Positions 22,662-30,218 of a stretch of 32,691 bases of DNA are shown piece by piece (the stretch's first letter is position 1; the number at the start of each line of letters is the position of its first letter). The position numbers were made by a program, and so were the translations under genes. Under the pieces are notes generated by a model. It was given only the letters and a program-made list of their open reading frames with translations. It had not been told where the DNA came from and ran no database searches. The stretch comes from Candidatus Saccharimonadota bacterium (GTDB taxonomy: Bacteria; Patescibacteriota; Saccharimonadia; Saccharimonadales; Saccharimonadaceae): the NCBI GenBank assembly GCA_017433765.1, contig JAFRGO010000003.1, positions 1 to 32,691 of the forward strand, in the 5' to 3' direction.

Positions 22662-23549
22662 ATGAAGGGAATTATTCTTGCTGGCGGTTCGGGCACGCGC
22701 CTCTATCCGTTGACCCTCGCGACTTCCAAGCAAATGCTTCCAGTTTACGACAAACCAATGATTTACTATCCGCTCTCGACCTTGCTTCTGGCGGGCATTC
22801 GCGATATTTTGATTATTTCCACTCCTGCCGACCTCCCCAACTTCGAACGCCTACTCGGCAACGGCGAGAAATTCGGCATCAACCTCTCCTACAAGGTCCA
22901 GCCTTCTCCAGATGGCCTCGCCCAAGCCTTCATTCTCGGCGAAGACTTCATCAGCGACGATAGTTGCACCATGGTGCTCGGCGACAACATCTTCTACGGC
23001 GAAGGTTTCTCCGAATCCCTCGCCCACGCCGTCCAAGATGCCGAGGCCAACTCCCGCGCCACCGTTTTCGGCTACTACGTTAACGACCCCGAGCGTTTCG
23101 GCGTCGTCGAATTCGACTCCGACTGGCACGCGATTTCCATCGAAGAGAAACCCGCTGCTCCGAAGTCCAACTATGCCGTCACTGGCCTCTACTTCTATCC
23201 CGCCGGCGTTTCCGCCAAGGCGAAGACCATCACTCCTTCCGCTCGCGGCGAGCTCGAAATCACCGACCTGAACAAACTCTATCTCGACGCCCAAACTCTC
23301 GACGTCCAACTCCTCGGCCGTGGCTTTGCTTGGCTCGACACCGGCACGATGGAATCCCTCGCCGACGCCTCCGATTTTGTCCGCGTCATCCAGAAACGCC
23401 AAGGCATCGAAATCTCCGCCCCCGAAGAAATCGCCTATCGCAACGGCTGGATTACGAAAGCCGCTCTCCTCGATTCCGCTACGAAATACGGCAAATCTAG
23501 CTACGGCCAGCATCTCCGGAGCGTAGCAGAAGGGAAGATCAAGGACTAA
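22662..23549 (+). CDS. rmlA: Glucose-1-phosphate thymidylyltransferase
   Basis: A 295-residue enzyme that makes dTDP-glucose from glucose-1-phosphate and dTTP, the first step to dTDP-L-rhamnose. The nucleotide-binding start is [17 protein letters not shown] (residues 2-18), followed by [20 protein letters not shown], then [29 protein letters not shown] and [12 protein letters not shown], all hallmarks of RmlA. Full length for the family. Its stop overlaps the rmlC start as TAATG (23547-23551). The strong Shine-Dalgarno and dedicated promoter suggest steady expression. Confidence 0.96.
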   Translation: MKGIILAGGSGTRLYPLTLATSKQMLPVYDKPMIYYPLSTLLLAGIRDILIISTPADLPNFERLLGNGEKFGINLSYKVQPSPDGLAQAFILGEDFISDDSCTMVLGDNIFYGEGFSESLAHAVQDAEANSRATVFGYYVNDPERFGVVEFDSDWHAISIEEKPAAPKSNYAVTGLYFYPAGVSAKAKTITPSARGELEITDLNKLYLDAQTLDVQLLGRGFAWLDTGTMESLADASDFVRVIQKRQGIEISAPEEIAYRNGWITKAALLDSATKYGKSSYGQHLRSVAEGKIKD

Positions 23550-24115
23550 TGCTCACCTTCACTCCCACCAAACTCGACGGCGTTTACGTTATCACTCCCC
23601 AGGTTTTCGGCGACGACCGCGGCTACTTCATGGAGACTTATTCCGACCAGGATTTCCAAGCCGCCGGTCTCCACTACAATTTTGTCCAAGACAACCAAAG
23701 CTCCAGTCGCCAAGGCGTCCTTCGCGGCCTTCATTTCCAGAAAACTCACCCCCAAGCCAAACTCGTGCGTGTTTTAAAAGGCGAAGTTTTCGACGTCGCC
23801 GTTGACTTGCGCGAAGGCTCCGAGACCTACGGCCAGTGGGTCGGCGTTCTTCTCTCCGCCGAGAACAAAAAGCAACTCCTCATTCCGCGCGGCTTCGCCC
23901 ACGGCTTCCTCGTCGTTTCCGACTCCGCCGAGTTCGCCTACAAATGCGACGAGTTCTATCATCCCGAAGACGAAGGCGGTCTCCCCTTCGACGACCCCGA
24001 CGTCGCCGTTGACTGGCCTCGGCTCGATGTCGAGTATATTTTGAGCGAAAAAGACCAACATCACCCGCCCTTGCGCGAGTCAAAGATAACTTTCAAAGGA
24101 GAAAACCATGTCTAA
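23549..24115 (+). CDS. rmlC: dTDP-4-dehydrorhamnose 3,5-epimerase
   Basis: A 188-residue cupin that epimerises dTDP-4-keto-6-deoxyglucose at C3 and C5, the third step of the pathway. Visible motifs are FGDDRGYFMETYSDQDF, FVQDNQSSSRQGVLRGLHFQ (His62 is the usual catalytic base), AKLVRVLKGEVFDVAVDLR, LLIPRGFAHGFLV and KCDEFYHPEDEGGLPFDDP. Gene order rmlA-rmlC-rmlB-rmlD is found in several bacteria. It overlaps rmlB by 8 nt, with AAAGGAG of rmlB inside this frame. Confidence 0.95.
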   Translation: MLTFTPTKLDGVYVITPQVFGDDRGYFMETYSDQDFQAAGLHYNFVQDNQSSSRQGVLRGLHFQKTHPQAKLVRVLKGEVFDVAVDLREGSETYGQWVGVLLSAENKKQLLIPRGFAHGFLVVSDSAEFAYKCDEFYHPEDEGGLPFDDPDVAVDWPRLDVEYILSEKDQHHPPLRESKITFKGENHV

Positions 24116-25136
24116 AACTATCGTCGTCACTGGTGGCGCCGGCTTCATCGGCTCCAACTTCGTTTATTACTTGCTCGATAAGCATCCCGACTATCGTGTC
24201 GTCTGTGTTGACTGCCTGACCTACGCTGGCAATCTCTCGACCCTGAAGACTGCTCTCGAGAATCCCAACTTCCGCTTCGCGAAAGTCAATATCTGTAACT
24301 ATGACGCGATTAAATCTCTTTTCGTAGAAGAACACCCCGACATCGTCGTCAACTTCGCTGCCGAGTCCCACGTTGATCGCTCGATTCGCACTCCGGGCAT
24401 CTTCGTCGATACCAATATCAAGGGCACCGAAGTCCTGATGGATGTCTGCCGCGAACTTTCCATTCCTCGCTACCACCAAGTCTCGACCGACGAAGTCTAT
24501 GGCGACCTTCCGCTCGACCGGCCCGACCTCTTCTTTACCGAAGCTACCCCCATCCACGCTTCCTCGCCATACTCCGCCTCCAAGGCCAGCGCCGACCTTC
24601 TCGTCCTCGCCTACCACCGCACCTACGGCTTCCCCGCCACCATTTCCCGCTGTTCCAACAACTACGGCCCCTACCATTTTCCCGAGAAACTCATTCCTCT
24701 GATGATTATCAACGCCCTTCAGGACAAAAAACTCCCCGTCTATGGTGACGGCCTCAACGTTCGCGACTGGCTCTATGTTGAAGACCATTGCAAAGCTATC
24801 GACCTTATCATCCACGACGACCGTCTCGGCGAAGTTTATAACGTCGGTGGCCACAACGAAATGTCCAACCTCAACATCGTCAAACTCATTCTCGAGAAAC
24901 TAGGCAAGTCCGAAGATTTGATTACTTTCGTCGAGGACCGCAAGGGCCACGACCGTCGCTACGCTATCGACCCCACGAAGATTAAGAACAATCTCGGCTG
25001 GTATCCCGAAACCAAATTCGCCGACGGTATCGAGCGGACTATCGACTGGTATCTCTCCCACAAAGACTGGTGGCAAGAAATCATCAGCGGCGAGTACCAG
25101 AACTGCTACGACAAAATGTACGGAGGGAATCGCTAG
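24108..25136 (+). CDS. rmlB: dTDP-glucose 4,6-dehydratase
   Basis: A 342-residue short-chain dehydrogenase-type enzyme that makes dTDP-4-keto-6-deoxy-glucose with bound NAD. The Rossmann motif GGAGFIG is at residues 9-15. FAAESHVDRSI follows, then the active-site STDEVYGDL and YSASKAS (catalytic Tyr-x3-Lys), NNYGPYHFPEKLIP, NVRDWLYVEDHC and VYNVGGHNE. Length and motif order are standard. AAAGGAG lies 6-7 nt before the ATG. The rmlD start follows directly after the TAG stop. Confidence 0.96.
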   Translation: MSKTIVVTGGAGFIGSNFVYYLLDKHPDYRVVCVDCLTYAGNLSTLKTALENPNFRFAKVNICNYDAIKSLFVEEHPDIVVNFAAESHVDRSIRTPGIFVDTNIKGTEVLMDVCRELSIPRYHQVSTDEVYGDLPLDRPDLFFTEATPIHASSPYSASKASADLLVLAYHRTYGFPATISRCSNNYGPYHFPEKLIPLMIINALQDKKLPVYGDGLNVRDWLYVEDHCKAIDLIIHDDRLGEVYNVGGHNEMSNLNIVKLILEKLGKSEDLITFVEDRKGHDRRYAIDPTKIKNNLGWYPETKFADGIERTIDWYLSHKDWWQEIISGEYQNCYDKMYGGNR

Positions 25137-26033
25137 ATGAAAGTTTTTGTTACTGGTGTTTCCGGTCAACTCGGCCACGACCTTATGCTCGAACTAGAAC
25201 GACGCGGGATTAGCGCCGTCGGTTCCGACCGTTCGGGCGAGAGCGACGAGTTCACCGTTGTCGCCCTCGACATTACCGACCGCGAAAGAGTTCTCTCCAC
25301 TCTCTCCGCCGAACACCCCGACGCCATCATCCACTGCGCTGCTTGGACCAACGTTGACGCCGCCGAAGACACCGAGAACCTTCCGAAAGTCCGCGCCGTC
25401 AACGTTGATGGCACTCGCAACCTTGTTGACGCCGCCAAAACTCTCAACGCCAAGTTTATCTACATCTCCACCGACTACGTGTTCAACGGAGAGGGAACTA
25501 CCCCCTGGCAACCCGATGACAAAAACTACGCCCCCTTGAGCGTCTATGGCCAGTCCAAGCTCGACGGCGAGCTTATCGTTGCCAAGAATCTCGAGAAATA
25601 TTACATCGTCCGCACCGCTTGGGTCTTTGGCAAAAACGGCAAAAACTTCGTCCGCACCATGTCCGCCGTCGGCAAAACCCATCCCGAAGTTCGCGTTGTT
25701 TCCGACCAAATCGGCACCCCAACTTACTGCCCCGACCTCGCTCGTCTCCTCGTCGATATGGTTGAGACTGACCGCTATGGCTATTATCACGCCACCAATT
25801 CCGGCGGCTATATTTCCTGGGCGGACTTTACGACAGAAATCTTCCGCCAAGCTGGTATCCCCTCCAAGGTCATTCCTGTCACTACCGCAGAATACGGCCT
25901 CTCCAAGGCTCCCCGTCCGAAGAATTCTCGTCTCGATAAATCGAAGCTTGCCGAGAACGGCTTCGCCGAGCTTCCCGACTGGCGCGACGCCCTCACTCGC
26001 TTCCTCGCTGACAACCCCGAACTCAAAAACTAG
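25137..26033 (+). CDS. rmlD: dTDP-4-dehydrorhamnose reductase
   Basis: A 298-residue NAD(P)H-dependent reductase that finishes dTDP-L-rhamnose. The nucleotide motif GVSGQLG is at residues 7-13. IIHCAAWTNVDAAEDTE, FIYISTDYVFNG, YGQSKLDGE (Tyr-x3-Lys), RTAWVFGKNGKNFVRTM and VVSDQIGTPTYCPDLA follow, and the C-terminal RPKNSRLDKSKL is the usual RmlD ending region. The gene starts immediately after rmlB and is the last of the operon. It converges on wzt with only 28 bp between them. Confidence 0.96.
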   Translation: MKVFVTGVSGQLGHDLMLELERRGISAVGSDRSGESDEFTVVALDITDRERVLSTLSAEHPDAIIHCAAWTNVDAAEDTENLPKVRAVNVDGTRNLVDAAKTLNAKFIYISTDYVFNGEGTTPWQPDDKNYAPLSVYGQSKLDGELIVAKNLEKYYIVRTAWVFGKNGKNFVRTMSAVGKTHPEVRVVSDQIGTPTYCPDLARLLVDMVETDRYGYYHATNSGGYISWADFTTEIFRQAGIPSKVIPVTTAEYGLSKAPRPKNSRLDKSKLAENGFAELPDWRDALTRFLADNPELKN

Positions 26034-26042
26034 CCCTCTCTA

Positions 26043-26060
26043 ATATATATATATATATAT
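26043..26060. repeat. (AT)9 dinucleotide repeat
   Basis: Nine AT units fill most of the 28-bp gap between convergent rmlD and wzt. No GC-rich hairpin is present in the gap. The repeat is self-complementary and could weakly pause polymerase. Confidence 0.9.
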
Positions 26061-26061
26061 T

Positions 26062-26835
26062 CTATTGGAACAGCTTCAGATACTTTTCCGCTACTTTTTC
26101 CGGCTCGCCGTCCGCCACAATTTTTCCTTGGTCAATCATAATTGCGCGGCTACAATATTCCTTCACCGCATCCATCGAGTGCGTGACGAGGATTATTGTT
26201 TGCTTGCCCCTGAGCGAAGCGAAATAATCATTACACTTTTTCTGGAAGGCCGCATCCCCCACCGCCAGCACTTCGTCGAGAATCAAAATATCTCCTCTCG
26301 CCCGAATCGCAATCGAAAACGCCAGCCTTACCTGCATCCCGCTCGAATAGTTTTTGAGCTTCTGGTCTTGGAACTGTTCCAGCTCCGCAAACTTCCAAAT
26401 ATCCTCATACATCTCGTCCATGTCTTTGTTCGAGAATCCTAGTAGCGCCCCGTTGAGATAAACATTTTCTCTCCCCGTCAGCTCCGGATTAAACCCCACC
26501 CCCAGCTCGATGAACGGCACTAGGCTCCCATTGACGATGACTTCGCCTTTCCCAGGATAATATATCCCAGCCAAAATCTTCAACAAAGTCGATTTTCCGC
26601 TTCCGTTTCTTCCTACGATGCCCACGAACTCGTTTTTCTTGATTGCCAGGTCGATGCCGTTCAGCACCTTTTGCTCGCGGTAGCCCTTTATTCCGCGCAG
26701 ATTATTAAAAATCGCCTGCTTCAACCCTCCCGCTTTTTCCGTCGGCAACTTGAAACTTTTGTGCAGCCCCTTGATTTCGATTGCGATACCGTTATCGATT
26801 CTTACTTCTCGCCGAATTCCAGTTTTCCTTTTCAT
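26062..26835 (-). CDS. wzt: Polysaccharide ABC exporter, ATP-binding subunit
   Basis: A 257-residue ATPase that drives export of a lipid-linked polysaccharide or teichoic-type polymer. Walker A GRNGSGKS is at residues 75-82. The family-typical SLVPFIELGVGFNPELTGRENVYLNGALLG is split by short variations, signature YSSGMQ is at 163-168, Walker B ILILDE at 183-188, and the switch His is in VTHSMD. It ends after the ATPase domain and lacks the C-terminal carbohydrate-binding domain of E. coli O9a-type Wzt, as in TagH-like short forms. Export would therefore not be gated by a recognised terminal cap. It overlaps the permease gene stop as TAATG, with GGAGG upstream. Confidence 0.92.
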   Translation of the reverse strand: MKRKTGIRREVRIDNGIAIEIKGLHKSFKLPTEKAGGLKQAIFNNLRGIKGYREQKVLNGIDLAIKKNEFVGIVGRNGSGKSTLLKILAGIYYPGKGEVIVNGSLVPFIELGVGFNPELTGRENVYLNGALLGFSNKDMDEMYEDIWKFAELEQFQDQKLKNYSSGMQVRLAFSIAIRARGDILILDEVLAVGDAAFQKKCNDYFASLRGKQTIILVTHSMDAVKEYCSRAIMIDQGKIVADGEPEKVAEKYLKLFQ

Positions 26836-27647
26836 TATATTTCCTCCGCGAAGTATCGCGACTTTTTCCTAAAATACAACGCTCCGGCCAGTAGTATCCC
26901 CCCAGTCAACACTATCGGCAGTATCATCAGTATCGGATTCTGGAAATAATTCCATATCGTCACCGCCTGATCCGTAATTAGGCAATATCTCACGTCTTGT
27001 ATTATCTGCGCTATCGGGTTGAGCAGGATAATCTTCGCCGCAATTTCGCTCGTCTGCGCCACCATTGCGATGGGATAAATAATCGGCACCGCGTAGAACA
27101 GCGCCTGTACCAACACTTCCCAAATCGACGCAATATCGCGGAACTTCACATTTATCGCTCCGAATAGAAACGCAATTCCTAGCGACAAGCAATATAGCTC
27201 CAATACCAGCAAGGGAACTACTAGCCACGTCCAACTCGGCGTTACGCCGTTTATTAGCGCAAAAGCCACCACCACCACGAGATTTATCGCCAGATTTATC
27301 AGCGCCGTAAACGTTGTCGAAACCACCACAATATACTTCGGAAACGATATTTTTCGGATGAGATCTCCTCTCTGCACCATCGCTTGTATCCCCTGGCTAG
27401 TACACTCCGTGAAAAAACTCCACAGCGTCGTCCCCGCCAATAGATAGACCGGATAATGCGGTATATCTCCCCCAAAGCGCAACAACTTCGCGAACACGAT
27501 ATAGAGTATCGCGAACATTAAAAGGGGTCGCAGTAGCGCCCAAGCATACCCCAACACCGAACCTTGATAACGCAACTTAAAATCTGTTTTTGTGAGTTCC
27601 TTTATCAGTATCCGGTTATTTCGGTATAATACGTTCGGGATATTCAT
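26835..27647 (-). CDS. wzm: Polysaccharide ABC exporter, permease subunit
   Basis: A 270-residue ABC-2 type permease with six predicted membrane helices. The N-terminal cytoplasmic part has ILIKELTKTDFKLRYQGSVLGYAWALLRPLL, the signature of the Wzm/TagG family, and later come GDLIRKISFPKYIVVV, FRDIASIWEVLVQALFYAVPIIYP and LNPIAQIIQDVRY. I start it at ATG 27647, not at the eight-codon upstream ATG. The -10 TATAAT (27659-27654) lies between them, 6 nt before 27647, giving a leaderless message. It is divergent from the glycosylphosphotransferase gene over a fully symmetric promoter. Confidence 0.92.
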   Translation of the reverse strand: MNIPNVLYRNNRILIKELTKTDFKLRYQGSVLGYAWALLRPLLMFAILYIVFAKLLRFGGDIPHYPVYLLAGTTLWSFFTECTSQGIQAMVQRGDLIRKISFPKYIVVVSTTFTALINLAINLVVVVAFALINGVTPSWTWLVVPLLVLELYCLSLGIAFLFGAINVKFRDIASIWEVLVQALFYAVPIIYPIAMVAQTSEIAAKIILLNPIAQIIQDVRYCLITDQAVTIWNYFQNPILMILPIVLTGGILLAGALYFRKKSRYFAEEI

Positions 27648-27663
27648 GGTATAATTATACCAT
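27646..27663. promoter_or_regulatory. Perfectly palindromic divergent promoter (wzm / glycosylphosphotransferase)
   Basis: An 18-bp perfect palindrome, ATGGTATAATTATACCAT, contains TGGTATAAT on both strands (27647-27655 plus, 27662-27654 minus). The start codons are 8 nt (27664, plus) and 6 nt (27647, minus) from the two -10 boxes, so both messages would be leaderless and the two promoters should compete. Confidence 0.8.
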
Positions 27664-29091
27664 ATGAACAAACGTTCTGATTACATCTTTCGCTTTTTCG
27701 TTGTTTTTGGTGACTCGGCGTCGATTTTTCTTTCCTTCCTCTTCGCCTACCTCCTACGCATGAACCTCGATACTCGCCCCTACTTTTTCGAGGAACGCCC
27801 CATCGACTTCCTGACCACCTTCGTCTTTCTGATTCCTTTTTGGCTTATTCTCCTCGCCTCGCTTGAACTCTACAAGAAGAAAATCCTCCTCGGCTCCTCT
27901 CGCTCCCCCGAATTTTTTCGTCTCCTCTTCGCTTCCGTCCTTGGCACCATGTCGATTATTGCCATCGGCTACTTTAAACAAGAAAACCTCTTCCCAGTCC
28001 GCCCCGTCGCCATCTATTCCACCGTCCTCTGTCTCGTTTTTCTCCTCCTCTTCCGCACCCTTATCCGCACCATCTATCGTCTCTCTCTGAAGAAATCCGA
28101 CCGCGGCGTCCTCCGCGCCGTCATTATCGGCAACAGCGCCAACACTACCTTCCTCGCCGATTATATCGCGAAAAACCCCGCCTCCGGCTATCGCATCGCC
28201 GGCATCGTCGCTGGCCGTCGCTATCTCCCCCGCGATTTGAAGATACATCAATATCAGTCATTAAAAGACGCCCTGCGCAAGTCCCACCCTGACGTTGTCT
28301 TCCAGACCGACGAACGTCAGACCGAATATGTCTATAAACAATCTTTGAACTACCACCTCCCCTACTATTTCGTTCCTAGCGAAGCCGCCCTCTCCTCCCA
28401 GCTTGGCGACCTCGAACTCGTCGGCAACATCCCCGCCATCCTCGTCAAGGTCACCCCTCTTTCTGGCCCCATGCGCTTCATTAAACGTTTCTTCGATCTT
28501 CTCCTCGGCGGCCTCGCCACCCTCCTTGCCCTGCCGATTATGGCCATCGTTTTCCTTCTGGTGAAACTTTCCGACCCCCGCCACCGCGCCTTCTACTCCG
28601 AAATCCGTCTCACTCGCCACAACAACAAATTCAAGATTTACAAATTCCGCACCATGAAGCCCGAATTTTCCGGCCTTTCCCCCGAAGAGGCTTTTATTAA
28701 GATGAACAAGCCCGAATTGATTAAGAAATACCGCAAAAACGGTGATTATTTGGAGCACGACCCTCGCGTCACCAAGCTCGGCGCCTTCCTCCGCCGCTCC
28801 TCCCTCGACGAACTCCCCCAGCTTTTCAATATCGTCCGTGGCGACATCTCCCTCGTCGGTCCCCGCGCCCTCGTTCCAGGCGAGCTTCGCAACTACGGCG
28901 ACCGTAGTCTCCTCTTGTCGGTCAAATCCGGTCTTACCGGTCTCGCCCAAGTCTCCGGCCGGCGCAACATCTCCTTCGCCGAGCGCCGCTCCATCGACCT
29001 CTACTATGTCCAAAACTGGTCGCTCTTCCTCGACTTCCAGATTTTGCTCCGGACCATCGGCGTCGTTCTTCGCGGCGAGGGTGCCAAATAA
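27664..29091 (+). CDS. Polyprenyl-phosphate glycosylphosphotransferase (initiating enzyme)
   Basis: A 475-residue membrane enzyme that transfers a sugar-1-phosphate from a nucleotide sugar to undecaprenyl phosphate and so starts glycan assembly. The N-terminal half has about four membrane helices and a CoA-binding-like Rossmann region (VIIGNSANTTFLADYIAKNP). The C-terminal catalytic domain has FDLLLGGLATLLALPIMA, IYKFRTMKPEF, the acidic HDPRVTKLGAFLRRSSLDEL, NIVRGDISLVGPRALVPGE and KSGLTGLAQVSGRRN, the full WbaP/WcaJ set. The sugar (glucose, galactose or other) cannot be told. Its stop overlaps the next gene as TAATG. Confidence 0.92.
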   Translation: MNKRSDYIFRFFVVFGDSASIFLSFLFAYLLRMNLDTRPYFFEERPIDFLTTFVFLIPFWLILLASLELYKKKILLGSSRSPEFFRLLFASVLGTMSIIAIGYFKQENLFPVRPVAIYSTVLCLVFLLLFRTLIRTIYRLSLKKSDRGVLRAVIIGNSANTTFLADYIAKNPASGYRIAGIVAGRRYLPRDLKIHQYQSLKDALRKSHPDVVFQTDERQTEYVYKQSLNYHLPYYFVPSEAALSSQLGDLELVGNIPAILVKVTPLSGPMRFIKRFFDLLLGGLATLLALPIMAIVFLLVKLSDPRHRAFYSEIRLTRHNNKFKIYKFRTMKPEFSGLSPEEAFIKMNKPELIKKYRKNGDYLEHDPRVTKLGAFLRRSSLDELPQLFNIVRGDISLVGPRALVPGELRNYGDRSLLLSVKSGLTGLAQVSGRRNISFAERRSIDLYYVQNWSLFLDFQILLRTIGVVLRGEGAK

Positions 29092-30218
29092 TGAAAGTCG
29101 CCCTAGTTTGCGACTGGCTGACCAACGTCGGCGGGGCCGAACGTGTCCTGAAATCCATCCACGACCTCTATCCTTCCGCTCCGATTTATACCTCACAATA
29201 CAATCCGAAGAAAATCAACTGGTTCGCCGATGCCGACGTCCGCACCGGCTGGCTCAATTTTTTTCCTTCCTCCCTCCGTCGTTTTCTCGCTCCGCTTCGC
29301 TCGTTCTATTTCAAACATCTCGACCTCTCCGACTACGACCTCATCATTTCCGTTACTGGCGCCGAAGCCAAGGGCGTGAAAAAGGGAAACGCCTGCCACA
29401 TCTGCTACTGCCACGTCCCGACCCAATACTACTGGCAGCTCTACGACGACTATGTAAAGAATCCAGGTTTCGGCTTCCTCAACCCCTTCGTCCGCTTCTT
29501 CTTCAAGGCTCTCGTCCGCCCTCTCCGCCGGGCCGACTATGCCGCCGCCCAGAGGCCAGATTATTACGTCACAATTTCGACCTATGCGCAAGGGCTAATT
29601 AAAACATATTACGGCAGGGAATCAATAGTCATTTTTCCACCAGTGGCTGTGGAAAAGTTTTCCGCTGTGGATAAAAAGGGAACTAAAATCCCGCGAAATG
29701 ACAACATGATTATTACTTCCCGTCAAGTTTCTTGGAAAAAAATCGACCTCGCCATCCAGGCCTGCAAGAAAACTAACTGGCCCCTCGTCATCATCGGCGA
29801 AGGCCCCGAGCACAAAAAGCTAGTGAAGCTCGCCGCCGATTCCCCCTTGATTAGTTTCAAGCCCCTGATGACTGCTGACGAGCTCCGCGCCGAGCTTCAC
29901 TCCGCCCGCGCCTATATTTTCCCCTCCCTCGAGCCCTTCGGCATCGCCCCCGTCGAGGCTCTCGCCTCCGGCTGTCCAGTCATCGCTCTAGCCAAGGGCG
30001 GCTCTCTCGACTACGTCATCGACGGCGAGAACGGCCTCCTCTTTGGCAAACAAACCGTCGCCTCCCTCTCCTCCGCCCTGTTAAAGATTCAGAAACTCTC
30101 CTTCGACGAGCAGAAAATCGTCGCCTCCGCCCTTCCCTTTAGCGAGCACAATTTCCAGACCAAACTCCAAAAGTTTATCATGAAGGCTCTAACCATCTAT
30201 GCGAAAAAATCTCTCTAA
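29091..30218 (+). CDS. Family 4 glycosyltransferase, mannosyltransferase-like
   Basis: A 375-residue GT-B enzyme. The start VALVCDWLTNVGGAERVLKSI and CYCHVPTQYYWQLYDDY are typical of WbaZ-like mannosyltransferases. The donor site contains IITSRQVSWKKIDLAIQAC, LVIIGEGPEHKKL and PSLEPFGIAPVEALASGCPV (the E-x7-E motif). The stretch of about 130 bp at 29590-29720 uses codons (CTA, ATA, AGG, TCA, GTG) rare in the rest of the gene and contains DnaA-box-like sequences. It overlaps the downstream gene by 20 nt. The substrate is inferred from family resemblance only. Confidence 0.88.
   Translation: MKVALVCDWLTNVGGAERVLKSIHDLYPSAPIYTSQYNPKKINWFADADVRTGWLNFFPSSLRRFLAPLRSFYFKHLDLSDYDLIISVTGAEAKGVKKGNACHICYCHVPTQYYWQLYDDYVKNPGFGFLNPFVRFFFKALVRPLRRADYAAAQRPDYYVTISTYAQGLIKTYYGRESIVIFPPVAVEKFSAVDKKGTKIPRNDNMIITSRQVSWKKIDLAIQACKKTNWPLVIIGEGPEHKKLVKLAADSPLISFKPLMTADELRAELHSARAYIFPSLEPFGIAPVEALASGCPVIALAKGGSLDYVIDGENGLLFGKQTVASLSSALLKIQKLSFDEQKIVASALPFSEHNFQTKLQKFIMKALTIYAKKSL
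29633..29674. other. DnaA-box-like cluster inside the GT4 gene
   Basis: TTTTCCACC (29633-29641), TGTGGAAAA (29648-29656) and TGTGGATAA (29666-29674) lie within 42 bp. The last is the exact complement of the classical DnaA box TTATCCACA. Confidence 0.5.

Noticed and set aside
26043-26060. (AT)9 as a phase-variable repeat
   Set aside because: It lies between two stop codons of convergent genes, far from any promoter or frame, so slippage would change nothing obvious.
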